Shown here: positions 19,859 to 28,343 of the stretch, one piece after another | How positions within the stretch are numbered: the stretch's first letter is position 1 | How the letters are laid out: the number at the start of each line of letters is the position of its first letter | Source of the DNA: VRUE01 sp963728835 | Lineage (GTDB): Bacteria > Actinomycetota > Thermoleophilia > Solirubrobacterales > 70-9 | Direction: 5' to 3' | NCBI GenBank assembly: GCA_963728835.1 | Contig: CAVSKZ010000002.1 | Coordinates: 744,001-808,000, forward strand | Length of the DNA: 64,000 nt | Notes under the pieces: model-generated | Databases searched by the model: none | What the model was told of the DNA's origin: nothing | What the model saw: the letters and a program-made list of their open reading frames with translations, nothing else | Made by a program: the position numbers and the translations under genes

Positions 19859-21282
19859 GTCGTGACGCAGCGCTTGTAGAGGATCCAGGACTCGTTGCGG
19901 GCGACCTCGCGGAAGCCGGGGGGGACGGCGAGGTCGAGCCGGGTCGGGTCGCCGGGGTCGAGGATGAAGTTGTGGATGACGAACGGCGAGGCCGGTTCGA
20001 GGTAGTAGCCCCGGGCGGGAGCGTGCCCCTCGCCGGCGCTGACCAACTGCGTCGGGCGGATGTCGAGGTTGAAGGCGAGGCGGGGGACGGCGCGGTGGTT
20101 GGGGACGGCGATCGGGCCGCAGAGGGGCTCGGCGAAGGCGCCGGAGTCGGCCAGGTCCGTGAGGTCGCCCTCGATCCGCGACTGGTTGGTGAGGTCGGTG
20201 TCGACGCGCGAGTCGAGGTCCCACTGGTTCGGCAGCCAGATGAGGAACATCAGCGCGACGACCGCGGCGAACGCCTGCCAGGCCCGCCGCCACCGGTGCC
20301 CCGGCTCGAGCAGCCGCCAGCCGAGCAGGCCGAGCGCGGCGAAGATCGCCAGCACAGCCGCGGCGAGCATCGTGTAGCGGGGAAGGATCGCCAGGCCGGC
20401 GCAGGCGAGCACGGCGAAGGCGGCCAGGGCGAGCGCCGCCGCGGCGGCGCCGATCGTGCTGCGGCGCCGCAGGAAGGCCAGGCCGAGGGCGACGCCGCCG
20501 AGGGCGCCGACCATGCCCGGCCACTGCAGGACCTCGCCGAGGCGGCGCGGGCCGTAGAGGACGAGGTCGACCGGGCCGGTCTGGCGGGCGAGCTCGTCGA
20601 CGGTTTCGCGGGTGCCGGTGAAGGAGTAGGTCGGGCTGCCGGCGGTGACCCAGTCGAAGAGGGCCCAGGCGATCGGCGCGGTCAGCGCCAGGCATCCCAG
20701 CCAGGTCAACTCCCTGTTGGTGCGCTCGTCGCGATGCCAGGCCAGGTAGAGCCAGTAGGCGCCCGCGAACAGCCAGGCCTCGGGGCGGAGGAGGCCGGCC
20801 AGTGCGAGCAGGGCCAGGACGGGCCAGCCGGCGCGGGGCTTGCGGGACTCGATGAGGAGCGCGCCGAGGCAGAGGGCGATGTAGGGGAGGTCGACGTAGG
20901 CGCGCAGGCCGTTTGAGAGGTAGGGGGCGCGGGTGAGGACGATCAGCGCGGCGACGGCGCCGACCGGGCGGTCGAACCAGAGCGCCCCGAGGCGGTAGAC
21001 GAGGTAGCCGACCAGACCGAGCGAGAGGTAGGCGACGACCATCGTCGCCTCGATTGCGCCGTCGCCGAGCGGAGTCGTGACTATCCCGAAGAGTTCGGCC
21101 AGGGGGTGCGGCGTCGGCGCCAGGGGCGCTCCCCGGTCGGGGCTGAGGCCGTCGGCGATTTCCCGTCCCCAGACGAGTCCGTAGATCGTGTCGTAGTTGG
21201 GGAAGCCGAGCGGGAAGAGGATCAGCAGCACGGCGCTGACGCCGGCCACCCAGGCGACCGGTGGGAGCCACTTGCGGAGCAC
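19855..21282 (-). CDS. membrane glycosyltransferase-like protein (GT39/ArnT-like fold)
   Basis: About 475 residues with some 10-11 membrane spans and an early periplasmic Asp-containing loop (GFPNYDTIYGLVWGREIADG), as in GT-C glycosyltransferases using polyprenyl-phosphate sugars. A soluble ~120-residue C-terminal region follows. Start GTG 21282 is preferred because a TATACC box lies 8 nt upstream; an earlier in-frame GTG (21309) would overlap the dnaX promoter. Its last 4 nt overlap the convergent budA end. The donor and acceptor are unknown. Confidence 0.65.
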   Translation of the reverse strand: MLRKWLPPVAWVAGVSAVLLILFPLGFPNYDTIYGLVWGREIADGLSPDRGAPLAPTPHPLAELFGIVTTPLGDGAIEATMVVAYLSLGLVGYLVYRLGALWFDRPVGAVAALIVLTRAPYLSNGLRAYVDLPYIALCLGALLIESRKPRAGWPVLALLALAGLLRPEAWLFAGAYWLYLAWHRDERTNRELTWLGCLALTAPIAWALFDWVTAGSPTYSFTGTRETVDELARQTGPVDLVLYGPRRLGEVLQWPGMVGALGGVALGLAFLRRRSTIGAAAAALALAAFAVLACAGLAILPRYTMLAAAVLAIFAALGLLGWRLLEPGHRWRRAWQAFAAVVALMFLIWLPNQWDLDSRVDTDLTNQSRIEGDLTDLADSGAFAEPLCGPIAVPNHRAVPRLAFNLDIRPTQLVSAGEGHAPARGYYLEPASPFVIHNFILDPGDPTRLDLAVPPGFREVARNESWILYKRCVTT

Positions 21283-21317
21283 CGGGGCAAGGTATAGGCG
21301 CAGATACACTGGCTGCG

Positions 21318-23132
21318 GTGCCGTCGTCCAGCGACTCGATCTCCCTCTACCGCCGCCACCGGCCGGGCTCCTTCGACGAGGTGGTCGGCCAGCAGCACGT
21401 CGTCCGCACGCTGCGAAACGCGGTCGAGCAGGGCAAGGTCCACCACGCCTACCTCTTCGTCGGCTCTCGCGGCACCGGCAAGACCTCGATGGCGAAGATC
21501 CTCGCCCGCTCGCTCAACTGCGAGCGCGGCGGGCCGACCGTCACCCCCTGCGGCGAGTGCGAATCGTGCACGACGATCGCCTCCGGCGTCTCGATCGACG
21601 TGATCGAGATGGACGCCGCCTCCAACCGCTCCGTCGACGACGTGCGCGACCTGCGCGAGCGGGTCGCCTACGCCCCGACCGGCGGCCGCTGGAAGGTCTA
21701 CATCCTCGACGAGGCGCACATGCTCACCAAGGAGGCCTGGAACGCCTTCCTGAAGACGCTCGAGGAGCCGCCCCCGAACACCGTCTTCGTCCTCGCCACG
21801 ACCGAGGCCCACAGGGTGATGCCGACGATCGCCGACCGCTGCCAGCGCTTCGACTTCCAGCGGCCCTCGCTGGAGCAGATCTCCGAGGTGCTGACGCGGG
21901 TCGCGGCGGCTGAGGGGATCGAGGCCGAGGACGCAGCCGTGGCGATGATCGCCCGCTCCGCCTCGGGCAGCTTCCGCGACGCGCTCGGCACGCTCGACCA
22001 GCTGGTCTCCTACGGCGGCAGCCAGGTCGAGCTCGGCGACGTCCTGGAGATGCTCGGAGCGGCCGACGCCGAGCTGCTCTTCGACGCGGTCGACGCCGTC
22101 ATCGCCGAGGACCCGAAGGGCGTCCTGCTCGGGGTCGAGAAGATGGCCCGCTCCGGCCGCGACCCCGCCCAGTTCGCCCGCGACCTGCTCGCCCACCTGC
22201 GCCACCTGCTGGTCACACAGACGGTCGGAGAGGTGCCGAACACCTTCGTAGTGACCGCCACGGACGCCGACCGCCTCTCGGCGCAGGCAGGCTCGATCGG
22301 AGCGGCGACCCTCGTCCGCACGATCGACGAGCTGGCGAACGCGCTCACAGCCGTCCGCGAGGGCGACGACGCCCGGATGGCAGTCGAGATAGCCCTCCTG
22401 AAGGCCGCCCGCCCTGACTTGGACCCTTCGACTGAGGGACTGCTCCGCAGGGTTGAGAAGCTGGAGGCGAGCGCCGGTCGGCCCGCGGGTCCTGTCGCTG
22501 CAGGGGACCCACCACCCCTTCCGGTCGCTAAAGCGTCCTCAGGGGCGGTCCCCCCTACAGCGCCACCCACGGGAGAGACGGCGCCAGCTGGCGAGCAAGC
22601 TCCCGGTGAGGATGCTCAAGCTTCTGAGAGGGACGAGCCTGCTGCTGAATCACCAGCTGCAGACGTAGCTCCCGCGGGTGGCGCGGACTCGGGGGGGCCG
22701 AGAACGGAGGCGGAGCCCCCGCCCGCAGGCCCCCCCGAGGTCGTGACGGGACCCGCGGGCCAGAACCCCCTCAGCTTGGAGGAGATCCAGCGCACCTGGC
22801 CCGCTGTGCTCGACAAGCTTCGGGAAACCAGTCCGGCCCTTGCTGCGACCTTCGATGGAGCGAGGCCGGTGAGCTTGGACGAAGAAGGGCTGAAGGTCGG
22901 GTTCCCGGCTGAGCTCACCTTCAACAAGAAGAAGGCCGAGACGCCGGAGAAGCGGGAGCTGATGGCGGATGCGATCGAGGACGTGCTCGGGGAGAGGCTG
23001 CGACCTACTTATGTACTGCTCGACGGTGAGTCCGCTGCTCTCCCGGAGGAGGCTGCCTCGGCCGGAGAGATCGATCACGATGCGCTGGTGGAGAAGCTGA
23101 AGAGCGAGTTCGACGCGGAGGAGGTCGGTTAG
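21318..23132 (+). CDS. dnaX: DNA polymerase III subunit gamma/tau with a repeat-derived linker
   Basis: Clamp-loader ATPase of the replisome. Walker A is GSRGTGKTS (49-57), four cysteines in CERGGPTVTPCGECESC bind zinc, the DEAH-type Walker B is ILDEAH, sensor 1 is LATTE and the SRC-type arginine finger is in ADRCQRFDF. Residues 388-481 are a Pro/Ala-rich linker that corresponds exactly to a composite palindromic repeat (22480-22761). A small C-terminal domain follows (LEEIQRTWPAVLDKL). No A-rich slippery site for a gamma product was seen. Start GTG 21318 lies 7 nt after TACACT. Operon with ybaB and recR. Confidence 0.95.
   Translation: MPSSSDSISLYRRHRPGSFDEVVGQQHVVRTLRNAVEQGKVHHAYLFVGSRGTGKTSMAKILARSLNCERGGPTVTPCGECESCTTIASGVSIDVIEMDAASNRSVDDVRDLRERVAYAPTGGRWKVYILDEAHMLTKEAWNAFLKTLEEPPPNTVFVLATTEAHRVMPTIADRCQRFDFQRPSLEQISEVLTRVAAAEGIEAEDAAVAMIARSASGSFRDALGTLDQLVSYGGSQVELGDVLEMLGAADAELLFDAVDAVIAEDPKGVLLGVEKMARSGRDPAQFARDLLAHLRHLLVTQTVGEVPNTFVVTATDADRLSAQAGSIGAATLVRTIDELANALTAVREGDDARMAVEIALLKAARPDLDPSTEGLLRRVEKLEASAGRPAGPVAAGDPPPLPVAKASSGAVPPTAPPTGETAPAGEQAPGEDAQASERDEPAAESPAADVAPAGGADSGGPRTEAEPPPAGPPEVVTGPAGQNPLSLEEIQRTWPAVLDKLRETSPALAATFDGARPVSLDEEGLKVGFPAELTFNKKKAETPEKRELMADAIEDVLGERLRPTYVLLDGESAALPEEAASAGEIDHDALVEKLKSEFDAEEVG
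22480..22761. repeat. composite palindromic element, copy inside dnaX
   Basis: 282 bp (94 codons, no frame disruption). The left half (22480-22576) begins GGCCCGCGGGTCCTGTCGC and ends GCGCCACCCACGGGAGAG; the right half (22672-22761) is an inverted relative ending ACGGGACCCGCGGGCC. The halves carry different internal palindromes. The same outer ends bound the intergenic elements at 25832 and 30567. The left payload closely matches the reverse complement of the right payload at 30904-30999. Confidence 0.85.
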
Positions 23133-23468
23133 GTGGCGAGAGGCGGAATGCCCGGGGGCTTCGACGTGAACGCCCTGATGAAGCAGGCGCAGCAGATGCA
23201 GAACGAGATGCTGCAGGCGCAGGAGAAGCTCAAGGAGGAGGTGGTCGAGTCCAGCGCCGGCGGCGGGATGGTCAAGGTGAAGATGGGGGGCGACCTGACC
23301 CTGCGCGAGATCGTCATCGACCCCGAGGCGATCGACCCCGAGGAGCCCGAGCTGCTGGCTGAGATGGTCCAGGCCGCGGTCAACGAGGGCCTGCGCGCCG
23401 CCCAGCAGCTGGCGGAGTCCAAGATGGGCGGGATCACGGGAGGCCTCGGCGGCCTCCCGGGGATGTGA
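23133..23468 (+). CDS. ybaB: YbaB/EbfC family nucleoid-associated protein
   Basis: 111 residues, starting at the GTG immediately after the dnaX stop. The family core is visible: NALMKQAQQMQNEMLQAQEK, then GGGMVKVKMGGDLTLREIVID. The C-terminus is Gly/Met-rich. These dimeric tweezers-shaped proteins bind DNA, and the dnaX-ybaB-recR order is widely conserved, supporting a role in replication-linked repair. The recR start overlaps its stop by 4 nt. Confidence 0.93.
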   Translation: MARGGMPGGFDVNALMKQAQQMQNEMLQAQEKLKEEVVESSAGGGMVKVKMGGDLTLREIVIDPEAIDPEEPELLAEMVQAAVNEGLRAAQQLAESKMGGITGGLGGLPGM

Positions 23469-24067
23469 GCAGCGAGGGCCCGGCACCGCTCGCCCGGCTC
23501 GTCGCGGAGCTCTCGCGGCTGCCGGGGATCGGCCAGCGCACGGCGCAGCGCCTCGCCTTCCACATCCTCCGCGCACCCGACGAAGAGGCGGCGGCGCTCT
23601 CGGCGGCGATAACCGAGGTGCGGGAGAAGGTCGGCCTCTGCGAGGAGTGCTTCAACCTCTCCGAGGGCCCGCGCTGTCGCATCTGCTCGGACTCGGGCCG
23701 CGACCGCACGACGATCTGCGTCGTCGAGGAGCCGGCCGACGTGATCCCGATCGAGCGCACCCACGAGTACCGGGGCCTCTACCACGTGCTCGGCGGCGCC
23801 CTCTCGCCGATCGACGGCGTCGACGCCCAGGACCTCAAGGTCGGCGAGCTGCTGCGCCGGGTCGAGGGCGGCGAGGTGCGCGAGGTCGTCCTCGCCACCA
23901 ACCCGACGACGACCGGCGAGGCGACCGCGCTGCACATCGCCGAGCGCCTGCGCGGCCAGGTCGCGGTCACCCGCCTCGCCAGCGGCCTCCCAGTCGGGGC
24001 CGACCTCGAGCACGCCGACGAGGTCACTCTCGGCAAGGCCTTCGCCGGCCGCCGCAGCCTCGATTAG
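23465..24067 (+). CDS. recR: recombination mediator RecR
   Basis: 200 residues. N-terminal helix-hairpin-helix (LSRLPGIGQRTAQRLAFHIL), a four-Cys zinc finger CEECFNLSEGPRCRIC, then a Toprim domain (CVVEEPADVIPIERT, ATNPTTTGEATA) and a Walker-B-like C-terminal end. It works with RecF/RecO to load RecA on gapped DNA. The GTG start overlaps the ybaB stop (GTGA), showing coupling in the dnaX operon. A weak CCGGC/GCCGG hairpin and a T-rich stretch after the stop may end the operon. Confidence 0.95.
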   Translation: MSSEGPAPLARLVAELSRLPGIGQRTAQRLAFHILRAPDEEAAALSAAITEVREKVGLCEECFNLSEGPRCRICSDSGRDRTTICVVEEPADVIPIERTHEYRGLYHVLGGALSPIDGVDAQDLKVGELLRRVEGGEVREVVLATNPTTTGEATALHIAERLRGQVAVTRLASGLPVGADLEHADEVTLGKAFAGRRSLD

Positions 24068-24163
24068 CCGGCCCCGCCGGACGATTTTCCTAGACGCATG
24101 TCAGTCCGCAAATAGCGGCCTTTTGAGTTCCTGGCGTCCGTTGCGTGCGCCAAGGTGCTCAGG

Positions 24164-24880
24164 ATGGCGACGCAGACGACCAACGGTGTCGGAAGCGAGT
24201 CCCCGGCGGGCCAGGTCGTTCGCGAGGTTTCCGGGCTGCAGGCTGCGTTGCTGGCCAGGCTGCGTGAGGAGATTCGCGACGGCGACGCGACGCCGTTCGC
24301 CGACGCGGCGCAGAGGCTGGCCGAGGAGTTCGGCTCGGTGGCCGCCACCGCGGTCGCGGCGGTGGCGGCCCAGCAGGCGGCCGCGCCGACGGTAGCGCTC
24401 GACGGGCACGCCAGCCTCTTCCAGCCCGGTCACATGCGCCGCCGGCTCGAGCAGCTGATCGAGACCAACAAACGCTACGGGCATCCCTTCGGGCTGGTCG
24501 TCTTCGACGTCGACGGCCCCGGCACTCGCGGCGTTGAGCCCGACGGCGGCCAGGAGACGATGCTCGCCGTGGTCGGTGCCGCCCTGCGGGACAGCGTCCG
24601 CCTGGTCGACGAGGCGTTCCGCCTCGAGGAGGACGCCCTCTGCGTGCTCGCGCCCAACCAGACCACCGTCGAGGGGGTCCAGATGACGGAGCGGCTGCTG
24701 CGCATGCTCGACGAGCTGGAGGCGGCGGGGGGGCTGCGGATCGGCATCTCGGCGGGTGTCGTCGCCTGCCCCGAGCACGGGACCGACGCCGGGGAGCTGC
24801 TGCGCAAGGCCGACGAGGCGATGTGGCGGGCGCGCGCCCTGGGCCAGCCCGTGGGCGTCGGCACCTTGCAAGATCGCTGA
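24164..24880 (+). CDS. degenerate GGDEF-domain protein
   Basis: 238 residues. The N-terminal ~80 residues are helical. The C-terminal ~150 follow the diguanylate-cyclase fold: LFQPGHMRRRLEQLIE, FGLVVFDVDG, ISAGVVACPEHGTDAGELLR, KADEAMWRARALG. The GGDEF signature itself is replaced by EEDAL (in FRLEEDALCVL), so catalysis is very unlikely; it may act as a nucleotide sensor or protein partner. ATG 24164 is preferred over the GTG three codons earlier. It precedes the MerR-type regulator in the same direction. Confidence 0.75.
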   Translation: MATQTTNGVGSESPAGQVVREVSGLQAALLARLREEIRDGDATPFADAAQRLAEEFGSVAATAVAAVAAQQAAAPTVALDGHASLFQPGHMRRRLEQLIETNKRYGHPFGLVVFDVDGPGTRGVEPDGGQETMLAVVGAALRDSVRLVDEAFRLEEDALCVLAPNQTTVEGVQMTERLLRMLDELEAAGGLRIGISAGVVACPEHGTDAGELLRKADEAMWRARALGQPVGVGTLQDR

Positions 24881-24887
24881 CAGATTC

Positions 24888-24925
24888 CGTAAATCTGTCC
24901 ATAACCTGCGTAAACCTGGATCTGC
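24888..24925 (+). promoter_or_regulatory. tandem direct-repeat operator candidate
   Basis: Three related units (CGTAAATCTG at 24888, CATAACCTG at 24900, CGTAAACCTG at 24909) lie about 60-95 bp upstream of the MerR-type gene, with the CTG triplets spaced 10-11 bp. Tandem direct repeats of ~11 bp are used by CarH-type MerR/B12-domain repressors. Autoregulation is an inference. Confidence 0.4.
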
Positions 24926-24984
24926 GGTGGGAGAATGCCGGCACCCGGCGAATAGCGCTGGGCACGCCAAGGAACCGATCTGAG

Positions 24985-25824
24985 ATGCCGGGAATAAGAA
25001 CCAACGCAGCCGCGGAAGTGCTCGGGGTCAGCCCCAACACCCTGCGCAGCTGGGAGCGCCGCTACGGCTACCCGACGCCGAAGCGCACCCAGGGCAACCA
25101 CCGCAACTACGAGCTGGTCGAGCTGCAGACCCTGCGCGACGCCCTCGCCCAGACCGGCAACATCTCCTCGGCGATCGAGCTGGCGCGCCAGCGCCAGGCT
25201 GCGCCGGCCAGCGACGACAATCTGCTGACCGCGCTGCAGAGCTTCGACGAGGAGGCCGCCAACCGCGCGGTCGAGGAGAGCCTCGCCGTGCGTCCCCTGG
25301 AGCGCACCGTGGAGGAGCTGCTGCTGCCGGCGGTCGACCGCCTCGCCGCCGACCCCGAGGCCGAGGCCGAGCTGGAGTTCGCCTCGCGCTGGGCGACCGG
25401 CTGGCTGCACGGCGCTCGCCGCCTCGCCTCCGCCGCCTCCCGTCCCGCCGGAATCCTTCTGCTCGACTCCAGCCGCGGCTCCGACGCCGAGGCCGTCCAC
25501 GCCCAGGCGCTCGACCTGACCCTGCGGCGCGCCGGCTTCCGCGTGCTGATGCTCTCCAACGAGCTCGGCGACGAGCGGCTCGAGCGCGCCCTGGGCGCCC
25601 TCGACCCGACCGCGATCGTCCTCTGCGGCCCCGGCGCCGACACCGCCGGCGCGGTCAAGCTGGTCCGCAAGATCCGCGAGGCCGGCTTCGACGCACCCCT
25701 CTTCGGCTTCCGCGCCACCGGCCTGATCGGCGACGCGGTCCCGTCCGCGGGCTCAAGCCCGAGCGAAGTGACCGGCATGCTCAACGCCGACCTGCGCCGC
25801 CGCGCCGCCCAGGCGTTCGCTTAG
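24985..25824 (+). CDS. MerR-family regulator with a cobalamin-binding-like C-terminal domain
   Basis: 279 residues. The N-terminal winged helix is typical of MerR (AAAEVLGVSPNTLRSWERRY then RNYELVELQTLRD). A helical bundle (about 95-155) and a Rossmann-like domain (about 160-270: GILLLDSSRG, VLMLSNELGDE, IVLCGPGADT) match the CarA/CarH/LitR layout. The D-x-H-x-x-G cobalamin ligand motif is missing: the loop reads DSSRGSDAEA without the His, so it may not bind B12 in the usual way. Such regulators often control carotenoid or light-response genes; none is adjacent. Confidence 0.8.
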   Translation: MPGIRTNAAAEVLGVSPNTLRSWERRYGYPTPKRTQGNHRNYELVELQTLRDALAQTGNISSAIELARQRQAAPASDDNLLTALQSFDEEAANRAVEESLAVRPLERTVEELLLPAVDRLAADPEAEAELEFASRWATGWLHGARRLASAASRPAGILLLDSSRGSDAEAVHAQALDLTLRRAGFRVLMLSNELGDERLERALGALDPTAIVLCGPGADTAGAVKLVRKIREAGFDAPLFGFRATGLIGDAVPSAGSSPSEVTGMLNADLRRRAAQAFA

Positions 25825-25831
25825 CGCTTCC

Positions 25832-26211
25832 GGCCGCGGGTCCTGTCGCCGGGGGTGGGGGGTGCCCTGCTTGCGCTTCGCGCTGCTTCGGGCAGAGGGA
25901 CGAAAGCGGGATGGGCTATGGACCCCGCCCTCAGCAGCCTACGCGCGGCGCAGACACCCCCCACCCCCGGCGCCACCCGCGGAGAGAGGAAAGGCAGGAC
26001 CCGAACAGCGTTCCGATCTGCGCAGCGTCCCCAGGGTCGAAAAGCTTTCCCAAGCCCGGCTCGGCTGCGGCAGCCCGCCGCCTTGGGTTTGAGCTTGGGT
26101 TGTCTGGGACGTAACTCGCGGGGGGTGGCGCGGATTTGGGGGACCACCCCGAGGAAGCTTTAGCTACCGCAGGGGTGGTGGCACCAAATCCGTGACAGGA
26201 CCCGCCGCGCC
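25832..26211. repeat. composite palindromic element, intergenic copy 1
   Basis: 380 bp filling the gap between two convergent genes; it starts 7 bp after the MerR-type stop and ends within the MmpL stop codon. Left half 25832-25983 (outer end GGCCGCGGGTCCTGTCGC, inner palindromic payload, closing GCGCCACCCGCGGAGAG). Unrelated spacer of ~130 bp. Right half 26117-26211 in inverted orientation with payload arms CGGATTTGG/CCAAATCCG. The left half is identical over 152 bp to 30567-30718. No gene is supported in this interval. Confidence 0.9.
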
Positions 26212-28343
26212 TAAACCTTCTCGGGAACGGCCGTCTCGCTTATCCCAATCCGCTCGTGCAGCCGCCGCAGCGGTGCGGGCGCCCACCAGTTCCATTTGCC
26301 CAGCAGCTCCATCAGCGATGGAACCAGCAGCGCCCGGATGATGCTGGCGTCGATCAGGACCGCCAGCGCCGTGCCGACGCCGTTCTCCTTGATGAAGATG
26401 ATCTGCGAGGTGGCGAAGGCGCCGATCGCGATCGCAAAGAGCAGCGCCGCGGCGGTGACGATGCGGCCGGTGCGCTCGAGGCCAATCGCCACGCACTCGG
26501 AGTCCGAGGCGCCGTTGTCGCGCGCCTCCTTGATCCGCGAGAGCAGGAAGACGGCGTAGTCGGTGGAGAGGCCGAAGGCGAGCGCGAAGAGGAGGATCGG
26601 CATCGTCTGCTCGATCGCGCCGGGGCTGGTGTAGTCGAGCAGCCCTTCCAGGCGCCCGTCCTGGAAGATCAGCACCAGCAGGCCGAAGACGGCGCTGAGG
26701 TTGAGGAAGTTCATCAGCAGCGACTTGACCGGCAGCACCACCGAGCCGGTCATCAGGAAGAGGATGACCAGGGTGGCGACGACGATGATCGCGAAGGCGA
26801 TCGGCAGGTGCCGGGTGAGGCTGCTCTGGAAGTCGATGAAGTCGGCGGTGGCGCCGCTGACCTGAACGGTTGCGCCGGGTGGCTCCGGCACGCCGCGGAT
26901 CCGCTCGACCGCCGACTGGCTCGCCTCCGAAGCGAAGGGGTTCGCCGAGACGGCCTGGATCACGGTGACGCCGCCCCGCAGGCGCCGCGGCGGCGCCACC
27001 GCGGCGACGCCCTCGGTCCTGCGGATCCGGGCCGCGAGCGCGGCCGTTCCCTCCGGTCCGCCGCCCTCGACCGCGACCCAGATCGGCGTCTCGCGGTAGG
27101 GCGGGAACTCCTCGCTGACCGTGTCGTACGCCTGCCGGGCGCTGGCGCTCTCCGGCAGCACGGTCGGGTCGACGGTGTTGAACTTGATCCCGAAGAAGGG
27201 CAGGCCGAGCACGATCAGGAAGAGGGCGCTGAGCGTCGCCACGGGCACGGGACGGCGCATGACGAAGCGCGAGAGCCGGTACCAGAAGCCCTGCTCGTCG
27301 GGGCGCGCGTCGGCCTCGGCGCGGCGCTGCAGGGCACGGGGGGCGAGCGAGTTGACGCGGGTGCCGAGCAGGGTGAGGACGGCGGGCAGGACGGTGAGCG
27401 CCACCGCCGCCGCGAGCAGCGCCACCAGCGAGCCGCCGAGGCCCATCGAGTAGAGGAAGCGCTGCGGGAAGACGAGCAGCGAGGCGAGCGCCGCGGCGAC
27501 CGTCAGCGAGGAGAAGAAGACCGTGCGCCCGGCGGTCGCCATCACCCGCCGCATCGCGGCCAGGCCGGGCCCGTCGACCGCGATCTCCTCGCGGTAACGG
27601 GAGACGATGAAGAGGCTGTAGTCGATCGCCAGGCCGAGGCCGAGGCCGGTGGTGAGGTTGAGGGCGAAGATCGAGATCGAGCCGACTTCGCTCGCCACTC
27701 GCAGGATCAGGAAGGTGCCGACGATCGCCAGCAGCCCGATCATCACCGGCAGCAGCGCCGCGACCAGGCTGCGGAAGAAGAGGAAGGAGAGCAGGAAGAG
27801 CAGGGGGAAGGCGAGCATCTCGGCCGTGCGCAGGTCTTCCTCGACCTGCTTGTTGACCTGCTCCTGGGCGACGGCGGCGCCGCCGACGGTGACGCCGGGT
27901 CGCTCCTCGAGGCGGTCGGCGATCTCCGCGCCCGTGTCCTGCCACTCCTTGTCGTCGGTCGGCTTCAGCGCCACCGCCAGGTAGGTCGCGCTGCCGTTCT
28001 CGGAGACGAAGTCACGCGAGCCGGTGTCGTAGAAGCCGGTGACCGAGTGGACGTCGCCGCGGGCGCGCAGCTCCCGCTCGAGAGCGACGATGCGAGCCCG
28101 CGTCGCCGGCTCTGCGACCGGCGCGTCCTCGACGACGACGATCACTCCGGGCACGCGGTGGCCGCCGTCCCGCAGCGCCTCCCGCGCCTGCACGGTCTCG
28201 GTCGCCGGGTCGTCGGCCCCGTAGGGGTCGAGCCGTTCGGCGACCGAGCCGCCGAGCGCCCCGGCGAGGAGGAAGAAGGCGATTGCGAGCAGGCCGACGC
28301 GGCGGGCGCGTCGGTCGGCGAGGCGGGCGAGGGCGTCGAACAT
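26211..28343 (-). CDS. MmpL/RND-type hydrophobe exporter
   Basis: 710 residues, about 12 membrane spans in two homologous halves, each beginning with one span and a large extracytoplasmic loop. Diagnostic motifs: GLGLGLAIDYSLFIVSRYREE in the first half and LAFGLSTDYAVFLLSRIKEA in the second, carrying the proton-relay Asp residues. It exports lipids or hydrophobic drugs using the proton gradient. The ATG overlaps the padR stop (TGATG), so the exporter is cotranscribed with and probably repressed by PadR. Confidence 0.92.
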   Translation of the reverse strand: MFDALARLADRRARRVGLLAIAFFLLAGALGGSVAERLDPYGADDPATETVQAREALRDGGHRVPGVIVVVEDAPVAEPATRARIVALERELRARGDVHSVTGFYDTGSRDFVSENGSATYLAVALKPTDDKEWQDTGAEIADRLEERPGVTVGGAAVAQEQVNKQVEEDLRTAEMLAFPLLFLLSFLFFRSLVAALLPVMIGLLAIVGTFLILRVASEVGSISIFALNLTTGLGLGLAIDYSLFIVSRYREEIAVDGPGLAAMRRVMATAGRTVFFSSLTVAAALASLLVFPQRFLYSMGLGGSLVALLAAAVALTVLPAVLTLLGTRVNSLAPRALQRRAEADARPDEQGFWYRLSRFVMRRPVPVATLSALFLIVLGLPFFGIKFNTVDPTVLPESASARQAYDTVSEEFPPYRETPIWVAVEGGGPEGTAALAARIRRTEGVAAVAPPRRLRGGVTVIQAVSANPFASEASQSAVERIRGVPEPPGATVQVSGATADFIDFQSSLTRHLPIAFAIIVVATLVILFLMTGSVVLPVKSLLMNFLNLSAVFGLLVLIFQDGRLEGLLDYTSPGAIEQTMPILLFALAFGLSTDYAVFLLSRIKEARDNGASDSECVAIGLERTGRIVTAAALLFAIAIGAFATSQIIFIKENGVGTALAVLIDASIIRALLVPSLMELLGKWNWWAPAPLRRLHERIGISETAVPEKV

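Noticed and set aside
21318..23132. Programmed frameshift in dnaX producing a gamma form
   Set aside because: No A-AAA-AAG-type slippery run with a following hairpin was found in the appropriate region; AAGAAGAAGG near 22925 is too far downstream and not slippery.
25821..26163. Several overlapping frames within the composite repeat (also at 30590-30868)
   Set aside because: The frames exist because the GC-rich palindromes lack stops; the same peptide appears on both strands and in both copies. They are repeat DNA, not genes.
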